Shown: positions 1 to 6,208 of the stretch, one piece after another
Layout: every line of letters begins with the position of its first letter
Position numbering within the stretch: the stretch's first letter is position 1
The notes under the pieces: model-generated
Told to the model about the DNA's origin: nothing
The model's input: only the letters and a program-made list of their open reading frames with translations
The model's database searches: none
Position numbers and translations under genes: made by a program
Assembly: GCA_018883305.1 (NCBI GenBank)
Contig: VEQI01000213.1
Coordinates: 1-6,208 of the forward strand
Direction: 5' to 3'
Source: Limnohabitans sp.
GTDB lineage: Bacteria; Pseudomonadota; Gammaproteobacteria; Burkholderiales; Burkholderiaceae_C
DNA length: 6,208 nt

Positions 1-3000
1 TTTCAGGACTGACTTGCAAACTCAGCACCGGCAACTCGATGGTGTGTTCTTTGAAACGGTCGATGCGCGGAAAACCAGTGGTGGGCAAGAAATGACCATC
101 CACACGCAAGTGGGTGTAGCCGCGTGGACGCGCCCAATCTGCGAGTTCGGTGTACACACCTTTGCGGTTCATCACCAAAGGGCTCATCAAGCCAATGTGT
201 TGACCTTTGAATTCGCGCATCAATTGCGCGGCAATGCGTTCAACCGTTTGCGGTTGCACCGCAGCACCATCGTGCACGCAATGCTGCGTGCCCAATTTCA
301 CAAACAACAAACGCAAAAAGTGCCACACCTCGGTGGTGGTACCCACGGTGGACTTGCGCCCACCGCGCGACAAACGCTGCTCAATCGCCACCGTGGGTGG
401 TATGCCATACACCGCATCCACCTCAGGCCGCCCCGCAGGTTGCACGATGCTGCGCGCATAAGCGTTCAAACTTTCAAGATAACGGCGCTGACCTTCGTTG
501 AACAAAATGTCAAACGCCAAGGTTGATTTGCCTGAGCCCGACACCCCAGTGATGACATTGAATTTGCCACGCGGAATATTGACACTCAAACTCTTGAGGT
601 TGTGTTCTTTGGCGTTGATGATTTGAATGGCATCGGGAGCAGTTGAAACACCCGCATTCGGTGCAGTCAGTTTGCTGGGCAACGATTTCGGCTTGACGTA
701 TGAGGCGCCCGGCAAATTGGCTGCGCCGGATGCAGCGCGTTCCAACACAATCTCAGCAGCCACCAAACCAGAAGACCCCGAAGACACCTCATACAACACC
801 CCCAAAGACTCAGCATAGTCACGCAAAGCCTTGCCAGTGTGAGATGTCGGATGCAAACGCACTTCTTCAGGCGTCCCTTCTGCCACCAACAAGCCCCCCG
901 CATCGCCACCCTCTGGCCCCAAGTCGATCAACCAATCGCTGGCACGGATCACATCGAGGTTGTGTTCGATCACGATGAGTGAGTTGCCGTCTTCAAGCAA
1001 GCGGCGCATCGCACGCATCAGTTTGGCGATGTCGTCAAAATGCAAACCCGTGGTGGGTTCGTCAAACAAAAACAACACGCCTTTTTTGGCGACTGATTGT
1101 TTGCTGGCCGTTTTGTTTTTCGCGGCCTCTGCCAAAAAACCAGCCAACTTCAAACGCTGCGCTTCACCACCGCTCAAGGTGGGCACAGGTTGACCGAGCT
1201 TCACATAGTCCAAGCCCACATCGACAATGGGTTGCAAGGCGCGAATCACATCGCGGTCGTTGGCAAACAACTCAACGGCTTCGCCCACTGTGAGGTCGAG
1301 CACATCGGCCACATTCAAGTGGCGCACATTGTGGTGCTCTGAAGAATTGGGCTCTGACCCCAATTTTTCGGCCCCCAATTTTCTTTCTATTTTGATGTCG
1401 AGTATTTCAGGTCGATAACGTTGACCGTTGCAGTCTTGGCAACGCAAATACACATCGCTCAAAAATTGCATTTCGACATGCTCAAAACCTGAACCACCGC
1501 AGGTGGGGCAACGGCCATCGCCGCTGTTGAAACTGAATTTCGACGCGGTGTAGCCGCGTTGCTTAGACATGGGCGCCATCGCAAACAACTCGCGCACGGC
1601 GTCCCATGCGCCCACATAGCTGGCGGGGTTGGAGCGTGCGGTTTTGCCAATGGGGGACTGGTCGACAAACACCACATCACTCAGGTAGTCCACGCCCAGC
1701 AAGCGGTCATGCGCCCCCGGCGTTTCGGTGGCACGCCCCAGGTGCCGCATGAGTGCTGGCGCCAGAATGTCCTGAATCAGGGTGGATTTGCCCGAGCCGC
1801 TGACGCCGGTCACACACACCAGCCGCTGCAACGGAAACTCCACCGAGAGGTTGCGCAGATTGTGTTCGCGCGCCCCTTCCAGCACCAACCGAGGAGTGGC
1901 ATCTGTCACGGCTCGCTTGAAGCCCATACCCACTTGCTTGCGAGCGCCCAGGTAGGCACCTGTCAAGGTGTCTGCCTGTTTGAGCGCACTCACCGACCCA
2001 TCAAACACGATCTGTCCGCCGCGCTCGCCAGGCCCTGGCCCCATGTCGATCACCCGATCAGCCGCCAGCATCACGGCTGGGTCGTGCTCCACCACCACCA
2101 AGGTGTTGCCAGCGTCACGCAAGCGTTGCATGGCTTCAGTGATGCGAGCCATGTCGCGCGGATGCAGGCCAATGCTAGGCTCGTCCAGCACAAAGAGCGT
2201 ATTGACCAGCGAGGTGCCCAGCGCTGTGGTGAGGTTGATGCGCTGCACCTCACCACCACTGAGGGTTCGGCTTTGCCGATCCAGCGAGAGATAACCAATG
2301 CCCACATCGCACAAATAGCGCAAGCGGGTGCGGATCTCGTCCAGCAACAATTGCATGGCCACCTGCTCGGCCGGGGCAGCGGCGTCCTGCGGGAGCTCCA
2401 TGCTGTCAAAGAAGGTACGCAGCCGCTCGATGGGCATCAGCATCAAGTCGTGCAGGCTCAGGCCTGGCAAGGCTTCCAGCTGCGTCCGGGTCCAAGGCAC
2501 GCCCGCAGGCAGGAAGCGCTTCGCAGGTGCCAAAACGGCATCTGCCTGTTCACGCGTGCCAATGCGCCACAACAAACTCTCGGTCTTCAGTCGGGCGCCA
2601 CCGCACACCTGGCACGGGGTGTAGCTGCGATATTTGGACAGCAGCACACGGATATGCATCTTGTAGGACTTGCTCTCCAGATACTCAAAGAAGCGCTTGA
2701 TACCGTACCACTGCTGGTTCCATTTGCCATTCCAGTTCGGGGAGCCCTGGATCACCCACGCCTGCTGCTCGGAGGTCAGCTTGTTCCAGGGCGTGTCACG
2801 CGGAATACCCGCCTTTTCGGCGTGGCGCATCAAATCGTCCTGGCACTCGGACCAAGCAGGGGTCTGAATGGTCTTGATGGCGCCGGCTCGCAAGGTGAGC
2901 TTGTCGTTGGGTATCACCAGGCCGTAGTCGACACCAATCACTCGACCAAAACCGCGACAAGTCTCGCATGCGCCGGCGGGCGAGTTGAAGGAAAACATCG

Positions 3001-3793
3001 AGGGCGTGGGTTGCGCATAGCGCATGTCGCTCTCGGGGCAATGCAGGCCGGTGGAAAACTTCCAGATCGTCTCGGCCTGCCCCTCCTCAGGCATCACATA
3101 CACGCTGACTCGGCCGCTGCCGCGTTTGAGCGCGGTTTCCAGGGCCTCCATCACGCGCACGCGCTCGGTATTGCTCAGGCGGAAACGGTCTGCCACGACA
3201 TCGAGCACCTGTCGCGGACCGGTGGGCGTGGCCACCTCGCGCTGAGCCTGCACGCGAGTAAAGCCGCTGGCACTGAGCCACTGCTCGATGTCCTCGGCCG
3301 AGGTGTTGGCGGGCAACTCCACCGGGAAGGTCACCACCAATCTCGGATCTTTGCCTGCAGCCCGCGACTGCAGCTGGGTGTAGATGGAGTCGGCTGTGTC
3401 ATGTTGGACAGAACGGGCCGTCTGACGGTCAAACAACTGCGCGGCGCGCGCAAACATCAGCTTGAGATGGTCATTGAGTTCGGTCATGGTCCCCACCGTG
3501 GAGCGCGAACTGCGCACCGGGTTGGTCTGATCGATGGCAATGGCCGGAGGGACGCCTTCCACGCGGTCCACCGCGGGGCGATCCATCCGATCGAGGAACT
3601 GACGTGCGTAAGCGCTGAAGGTTTCAACATACCGCCGCTGCCCTTCGGCATACAGGGTGTCGAACACCAGGCTGGATTTACCGGAACCGCTGGGGCCGGT
3701 GACGACCGTCAATTCACCGGTGCGGATATCGAGATCCAGGTTCTTGAGATTGTGCTGGCGAACGCCTCGCAGGCGGATAAGTCCCTGGGTCAT
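1..3793 (-). CDS. uvrA: Tandem (double-length) excinuclease ABC subunit UvrA, N-terminal 1264 residues; 3' end beyond the window
   Basis: UvrA is the damage-recognition ATPase of nucleotide excision repair. It scans DNA in the cytoplasm and loads UvrB. The frame is open from the ATG at 3793 to the window edge. Module 1 has Walker A TGPSGSGKSS (residues 32-41, K39), a zinc region (C252, C276, C279), LSGGE at 511-515 and Walker B D537-E538. Module 2 has Walker A K669, a full C4 zinc module (C762, C765, C785, C788), LSGGE ending at E877 and Walker B D911-E912. A linker rich in Ala, Ser and Pro (about 996-1053) leads into a second UvrA copy with Walker A K1089 and the EGQRRY and STVGT motifs also seen in module 1. 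A standard UvrA is about 940 residues and ends after two modules, so this is a fusion of two UvrA units, as I recall for chlamydial and some betaproteobacterial UvrA. The start is firm: an in-frame TAG lies at 3833-3835 with no other start codon after it. No good Shine-Dalgarno site is visible. G+C falls near position 1500, and a REP-like insert lies at 1345-1383. Confidence 0.93.
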   Translation of the reverse strand, partial: MTQGLIRLRGVRQHNLKNLDLDIRTGELTVVTGPSGSGKSSLVFDTLYAEGQRRYVETFSAYARQFLDRMDRPAVDRVEGVPPAIAIDQTNPVRSSRSTVGTMTELNDHLKLMFARAAQLFDRQTARSVQHDTADSIYTQLQSRAAGKDPRLVVTFPVELPANTSAEDIEQWLSASGFTRVQAQREVATPTGPRQVLDVVADRFRLSNTERVRVMEALETALKRGSGRVSVYVMPEEGQAETIWKFSTGLHCPESDMRYAQPTPSMFSFNSPAGACETCRGFGRVIGVDYGLVIPNDKLTLRAGAIKTIQTPAWSECQDDLMRHAEKAGIPRDTPWNKLTSEQQAWVIQGSPNWNGKWNQQWYGIKRFFEYLESKSYKMHIRVLLSKYRSYTPCQVCGGARLKTESLLWRIGTREQADAVLAPAKRFLPAGVPWTRTQLEALPGLSLHDLMLMPIERLRTFFDSMELPQDAAAPAEQVAMQLLLDEIRTRLRYLCDVGIGYLSLDRQSRTLSGGEVQRINLTTALGTSLVNTLFVLDEPSIGLHPRDMARITEAMQRLRDAGNTLVVVEHDPAVMLAADRVIDMGPGPGERGGQIVFDGSVSALKQADTLTGAYLGARKQVGMGFKRAVTDATPRLVLEGAREHNLRNLSVEFPLQRLVCVTGVSGSGKSTLIQDILAPALMRHLGRATETPGAHDRLLGVDYLSDVVFVDQSPIGKTARSNPASYVGAWDAVRELFAMAPMSKQRGYTASKFSFNSGDGRCPTCGGSGFEHVEMQFLSDVYLRCQDCNGQRYRPEILDIKIERKLGAEKLGSEPNSSEHHNVRHLNVADVLDLTVGEAVELFANDRDVIRALQPIVDVGLDYVKLGQPVPTLSGGEAQRLKLAGFLAEAAKNKTASKQSVAKKGVLFLFDEPTTGLHFDDIAKLMRAMRRLLEDGNSLIVIEHNLDVIRASDWLIDLGPEGGDAGGLLVAEGTPEEVRLHPTSHTGKALRDYAESLGVLYEVSSGSSGLVAAEIVLERAASGAANLPGASYVKPKSLPSKLTAPNAGVSTAPDAIQIINAKEHNLKSLSVNIPRGKFNVITGVSGSGKSTLAFDILFNEGQRRYLESLNAYARSIVQPAGRPEVDAVYGIPPTVAIEQRLSRGGRKSTVGTTTEVWHFLRLLFVKLGTQHCVHDGAAVQPQTVERIAAQLMREFKGQHIGLMSPLVMNRKGVYTELADWARPRGYTHLRVDGHFLPTTGFPRIDRFKEHTIELPVLSLQVSPE
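1345..1383. repeat. REP-like short inverted repeat inserted in frame within uvrA
   Basis: On the plus strand, AATTGGG (1345-1351) and CCCAATT (1359-1365) form a perfect 7-bp inverted repeat around the loop CTCTGAC. CCCCAATTTTTC (1358-1369) is then nearly repeated as CCCCAATTTTC (1373-1383). On the coding strand this reads as a duplicated peptide, KLGAE-KLGSE, followed by PNSSE (UvrA residues 805-819). In E. coli UvrA, as I remember it, the equivalent stretch after the second zinc module is a short YKGKTIHEVLDMT, so roughly 15-20 residues are extra here. The GGGGTCAGAGCCC core resembles dispersed REP-type elements I recall from proteobacterial genomes. That family link is from memory and unverified. 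Confidence 0.6.
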
Positions 3794-3815
3794 GGCGGCT
3801 ACAGAGGCTGTGTCG

Positions 3816-3830
3816 TGGTTGGGGCAACCA
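3816..3830. repeat. Short inverted repeat in the uvrA leader
   Basis: TGGTTG (3816-3821) and CAACCA (3825-3830) are perfect arms around a GGG loop, 23 nt upstream of the uvrA start codon. A -10-like TAGAAT on the minus strand (3835-3830) abuts it, but I find no credible -35 at 16-18 bp spacing, so I do not call a promoter. It could be a leader hairpin or a small operator. It is not a LexA box, because no CTGT-N8-ACAG is present. Confidence 0.3.
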
Positions 3831-3857
3831 TTCTAGGCAGTCCCGTGTGACACAGGG

Positions 3858-3883
3858 CACCGCCCGGGTATTCTCGGGCGGTG
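3858..3883. other. Perfect 9-bp GC-rich hairpin between the microprotein gene and uvrA
   Basis: CACCGCCCG (3858-3866) and CGGGCGGTG (3875-3883) pair perfectly around an 8-base loop. It lies 18 bases past the microprotein stop codon, where a terminator would be expected. No T-run follows on either strand, so it is not a canonical Rho-independent terminator. It may protect the 3' end of the upstream transcript or act as a weak terminator. The rest of 3794-3901 holds only the smaller leader repeat near 3816-3830. Confidence 0.5.
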
Positions 3884-3901
3884 TGGGCCGCATTCAGCCG
3901 A

Positions 3902-4108
3902 TTATTTGGCGGGTGCTGCCGCCGGGCTGGCCGCCGAGGCGTCCGCCGCAGGGGCTGCCGCAGGCGCAGCGGCCGGGGCTGGCTCTGGCGCGTGAGTGGC
4001 TTCAGCGCCATGTTTCTCGCCGCTCATATCGAGCGAATCACCGCCCTTCATGATGACAAACAGTGCCAGCGCGGCAAAGACGATGAATCCCAGAGCAATT
4101 TTCCACAT
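3902..4108 (-). CDS. Small single-span membrane protein with Ala/Pro-rich tail, function unknown
   Basis: This 68-residue protein is not one whose function I recognise. Residues 3-20 (KIALGFIVFAALALFVIM) form one strongly hydrophobic segment directly after the start, so it is a signal-anchored inner-membrane protein or has an uncleaved signal. A short polar stretch (KGGDSLDMSGEKHGAEATH) follows, then a low-complexity tail of Ala and Pro to the C-terminus. With few charges before the helix I cannot fix the topology, although a tail in the periplasm is plausible. A GGAG Shine-Dalgarno site at 4120-4117 sits 8 nt before the ATG, which supports real translation. The SD site is only 5 nt past the T-tract of the transporter's terminator, so expression needs its own promoter upstream or readthrough. 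I recall similar short membrane proteins beside uvrA in Comamonadaceae, but that is memory, not a search. Confidence 0.7.
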   Translation of the reverse strand: MWKIALGFIVFAALALFVIMKGGDSLDMSGEKHGAEATHAPEPAPAAAPAAAPAADASAASPAAAPAK

Positions 4109-4125
4109 AGCGCTATCTCCAAATC

Positions 4126-4154
4126 AAAAAAAGGCCCTCCACGGAGGGAGGGCC
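4126..4154 (-). terminator. Rho-independent terminator of the MHS transporter gene
   Basis: In minus-strand orientation, GGCCCTCC (4154-4147) and GGAGGGCC (4140-4133) form a perfect 8-bp GC-rich stem around a 6-nt loop, followed by seven T residues (4132-4126). It starts 38 nt after the transporter stop codon. There is no T-run on the plus-strand side, so it works in one direction only. It separates the transporter transcript from the microprotein gene. Confidence 0.9.
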
Positions 4155-4164
4155 ACACTCTATC

Positions 4165-4181
4165 ACCCGGCTCTCCCGGGT
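4165..4181. repeat. Second small hairpin between transporter stop and terminator
   Basis: ACCCGG (4165-4170) and CCGGGT (4176-4181) pair perfectly around a CTCTC loop. The hairpin begins 11 nt after the transporter stop codon and 10 nt before the main terminator stem, giving two hairpins in tandem. It has no T-tract, so it may stabilise the mRNA 3' end or have no function. Confidence 0.45.
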
Positions 4182-4192
4182 AGCTGACAGGT

Positions 4193-5953
4193 TCAGTCGT
4201 GGGCGTAGATGTCCACGTCCTTGGTTTCCTTCACGAACAACATGCCGACCACAAAGGTCATGCCGGCGATGATGATGGGATACCACAAGCCGTTGTACAT
4301 GTTGCCGGTCTGCGCCACGATGGCAAACGCCGTGGTAGGCAGCAAGCCGCCAAACCAGCCGTTACCGATGTGATAAGGCAGTGACATGGAGGTGTAGCGG
4401 ATACGGGTCGGGAACATCTCCACCAGCATGGCAGCAATAGGGCCATACACCATGGTCACGAGAATGACCAGGTAGGTCAGAATGATGGTGACCATGACCT
4501 TGTCCACTTTGGCCGGATCGGCCTTGGTGGGGTAGCCGTGGTCTTTCAGCTCCTTGGCCAGAGCGGCAGACAACATGGCATCCTTGTTGCGCTTGTCATC
4601 CGACAGCACCTTGACGCGCTCTTCCGCGGCTTTGACAGCGGCCTCATCCACTGGCGTGGCAGCCTTCAGTTCCTCCACCTTTTTCTCGGCGGCTTCCTTG
4701 GCAGCAGCGATCTGCTCTGCGGTGGGCACCACGTTGATGGCGTTCTCACCAATCTTGATCACCGCCGATTTGCCTGGCGTGGCTTCGTTGGTGTAGCTCA
4801 CCGAATTGGCCGCCAGTTTTTGCTTGGCAATGTCACACGAGCTGGTGAACTTGACGGTGCCCGTCGGGTTGAACTGGAACGAGCATTCGGCCGGATCGGC
4901 TTGCACCACCACCTTGCTCTTTTGCTGAGCGGCATGCAAATCGGGGTTAGCCGCCTTGGTGAGCGCCTCGAACACCGGGAAGTAAGTCAACACGGCCAGC
5001 AGACAGCCCAGCATGATGATGGGCTTGCGACCGATCCGGTCTGACAGCGAGCCGAACACGATGAAGAACGGCGTGCCAATGACCAGGGAGGCAGCGACGA
5101 ACAGGTTGGCCGCAGCGCCATCCACCTTCAGTGACTGGGTCAGGAAGAACAGCGCATAGAACTGGCCGGAATACCACACCACGGCCTGACCCGCCGTGAG
5201 GCCGATCAGGGCCAGGATCACCACCTTGAGGTTTTTCCACTGGCCAAAGGACTCCGTCAGCGGTGCTTTGGAGGTCTTGCCTTCGGACTTCATCTTCTGG
5301 AAGGCGGGGGACTCGTTCATCGACAAGCGAATGTAGACCGACACACCCAGCAGGACGATGGAGACGATGAACGGCACGCGCCAGCCCCAATCGGAGAAGG
5401 CGGCCTCGCCCACGACGGTCCGGGTCCCCAGAATCACCATCAGCGACAGGAACAGGCCCAGCGTGGCGGTGGTCTGAATCCAGGCCGTGTAAGCGCCACG
5501 CTTGCCCTGGGGGGCGTGCTCTGCCACATAGGTGGCAGCACCGCCGTACTCACCACCCAGTGCCAGACCTTGCAGCAAACGCAAGCAGATCAGAATCACG
5601 GGGGCGGCCACGCCAATGCTGGCATAGGTGGGCAAGATACCCACGATGAAGGTTGACAGACCCATGATCAGGATGGTCACCAAGAAGGTGTACTTGCGTC
5701 CAATCATGTCGCCCAACCGGCCAAACACCAACGCGCCGAAAGGACGCACGATGAAGCCGGCGGCAAAGGCGAGCAAGGCAAAAATGAAGGCCGAGCCGGC
5801 GTCCAGTCCGCTGAAAAACTGCTTGGCGATGATGGCCGCCAGCGATCCATACAAATAGAAGTCGTACCACTCGAACACCGTGCCCAGGGAAGAGGCGAAG
5901 ATCACCTTCTTTTCTTCCGGAGTCATTGGCCGCGCTGCTTGTGCTGTTGCCAT
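4193..5953 (-). CDS. MFS transporter, metabolite:H+ symporter (MHS) type, with large periplasmic-loop insertion
   Basis: This 586-residue inner-membrane protein is a 12-span major facilitator, probably a proton symporter of the MHS group (the ProP, KgtP, ShiA and YhjE relatives). The substrate cannot be told from sequence, although family members carry organic acids, proline, betaine or shikimate. Diagnostic motifs are FEWYDFYLYG in TM1 (residues 27-36), GRLGDMIGRK in loop 2-3 (78-87), RLLQGLALGGEYGG at TM4 (125-138), NESPAF after TM6 (213-218), GSLSDRIGRK in loop 8-9 (301-310), and FPTRIRYTSMSL after TM10. Residues about 332-480 are an insertion after TM9 that makes the protein 100-150 residues longer than usual. 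It contains C357, C373 and an Ala/Glu/Lys-rich stretch likely to form a coiled coil. The ATG at 5953 is preferred over the in-frame TTG at 5974 because the TTG would put the only good SD inside the coding region and add a non-family leader. The gene is probably monocistronic, since a strong terminator follows. Confidence 0.9.
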   Translation of the reverse strand: MATAQAARPMTPEEKKVIFASSLGTVFEWYDFYLYGSLAAIIAKQFFSGLDAGSAFIFALLAFAAGFIVRPFGALVFGRLGDMIGRKYTFLVTILIMGLSTFIVGILPTYASIGVAAPVILICLRLLQGLALGGEYGGAATYVAEHAPQGKRGAYTAWIQTTATLGLFLSLMVILGTRTVVGEAAFSDWGWRVPFIVSIVLLGVSVYIRLSMNESPAFQKMKSEGKTSKAPLTESFGQWKNLKVVILALIGLTAGQAVVWYSGQFYALFFLTQSLKVDGAAANLFVAASLVIGTPFFIVFGSLSDRIGRKPIIMLGCLLAVLTYFPVFEALTKAANPDLHAAQQKSKVVVQADPAECSFQFNPTGTVKFTSSCDIAKQKLAANSVSYTNEATPGKSAVIKIGENAINVVPTAEQIAAAKEAAEKKVEELKAATPVDEAAVKAAEERVKVLSDDKRNKDAMLSAALAKELKDHGYPTKADPAKVDKVMVTIILTYLVILVTMVYGPIAAMLVEMFPTRIRYTSMSLPYHIGNGWFGGLLPTTAFAIVAQTGNMYNGLWYPIIIAGMTFVVGMLFVKETKDVDIYAHD

Positions 5954-5962
5954 CTCGTGAAT

Positions 5963-5968
5963 CTCCTC
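5963..5968 (-). promoter_or_regulatory. Ribosome binding site fixing the transporter start
   Basis: GAGGAG on the minus strand (5968-5963) lies 9 nt before the ATG at 5953. A TTG at 5974 is in frame and would give a longer protein of 593 residues, but it lies upstream of this site and has no comparable purine-rich sequence before it. The ATG start is therefore the better choice. Confidence 0.75.
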
Positions 5969-5985
5969 ACACAAATAGTCATAGT

Positions 5986-6008
5986 GTCAGTCTCGTCGCA
6001 AGACTGAC
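5986..6008. repeat. Perfect 8-bp inverted repeat in the transporter leader
   Basis: GTCAGTCT (5986-5993) and AGACTGAC (6001-6008) are perfect inverted arms around a 7-base CGTCGCA spacer. They lie 33-55 nt upstream of the transporter ATG. The position suits either an operator for a dimeric regulator or a hairpin in the 5' untranslated RNA. There is no T-run after it in the minus direction, so a terminator is unlikely. Confidence 0.5.
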
Positions 6009-6208
6009 TTGTGAGCGCACTATCAGCAATTTATCTGACCGAATTCTGACAACAGGGACATAAACATTTACAAACCTGTTCGCCAGACGACACTTTCAGA
6101 GTAAACCCTAATCACTATTCTGCAAATAAACAACCGACTCGCGACGTAGCACGGTTTGAGGCCAATAACCCGAGGATTAGTAAGGGCATGGTCAGCCCCT
6201 CTCCACAC
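6009..6208. other. Noncoding, A+T-richer upstream region with no supported gene
   Basis: No convincing coding region is visible here. The region is visibly richer in A+T than the flanking gene, as promoters often are. I looked for paired -35 and -10 hexamers on the minus strand. The closest was TTGCAG with TACTCT 16 bp on, around 6095-6122, which is too weak to call. The transporter promoter is presumably somewhere in this stretch. Confidence 0.4.

Noticed and set aside
14..526. 170-codon open frame on the plus strand
   Set aside because: It is antisense to the third ABC module of UvrA, whose motifs (Walker A, EGQRRY, STVGT) are unmistakable on the other strand.
1559..3850. Long open frame of 763 codons on the plus strand
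   Set aside because: It is exactly antisense to and codon-registered with uvrA, and its length follows from the high G+C and codon bias of the real gene. The translation is rich in His, Arg, Gly and Gln with no recognisable domain.
3794..3860. Possible LexA (SOS) box upstream of uvrA
   Set aside because: CTGT occurs near 3854-3851 (minus strand), but no ACAG follows at the required 8-base spacing. The ACAG-N3-CTGT at 3801-3811 has the wrong order and spacing.
4538..5044. 168-codon open frame on the plus strand
   Set aside because: It lies antisense to the transporter and its insertion segment. It has no plausible start context or domain.
1..6011. The 10-mer GACTGACTTG occurs at 7-16 and again at 6002-6011
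   Set aside because: One copy is in uvrA coding sequence and the other in an intergenic inverted repeat. Flanking bases do not match, so it is taken as coincidence, not a direct repeat or attachment site.
6068..6208. Open minus-strand frame of 46 codons entering from the window edge and ending at a TAA at 6068-6070
   Set aside because: The translation shows no family resemblance, the region is A+T-rich and promoter-like, and a short open frame at an edge is expected by chance.

Overview
The window looks like chromosomal DNA from a betaproteobacterium, most likely a Comamonadaceae-type member of the Burkholderiales. The evidence is its overall moderate-to-high G+C, a double-length UvrA whose N-terminus matches that lineage as I remember it, and an MHS-type transporter beside it. 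This assignment is inference from protein style, not a database match. All three genes I can support are on the minus strand, so transcription runs from high to low coordinates.

Layout in the direction of transcription: (1) 5954-6208 is a noncoding, A+T-richer leader region with a perfect 8-bp inverted repeat and a clear Shine-Dalgarno site. (2) 4193-5953 encodes a 586-residue major facilitator transporter of the metabolite:H+ symporter (MHS) type. A soluble segment of about 150 residues is inserted in a predicted periplasmic loop. (3) 4126-4181 holds two hairpins, the second a textbook Rho-independent terminator. (4) 3902-4108 encodes a 68-residue single-span membrane microprotein with an Ala/Pro tail. 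(5) 3794-3901 is a gap with hairpins. (6) 3793 to beyond position 1 is the first 1264 codons of a tandem UvrA DNA-repair ATPase.

The uvrA gene dominates the window. Its minus-strand frame stays open from the ATG at 3793 to the window edge. It contains a complete UvrA (two ABC modules, Walker A lysines at residues 39 and 669), then an Ala/Ser/Pro-rich linker, then the start of a second UvrA (third Walker A lysine at residue 1089). The remainder lies outside the window.

The most unusual features are inside this gene. G+C drops from about 60-70% to 42-50% near position 1500, in the second zinc module. Within the low-G+C part, a REP-like short inverted repeat is inserted in frame and translated as a small duplicated peptide. 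I see no mobile element, CRISPR array, tRNA or rRNA, and no multi-gene system that I would call new. UvrA acts in cytoplasmic nucleotide excision repair; the transporter and microprotein are inner-membrane proteins, and nothing in the sequence ties them functionally to repair.
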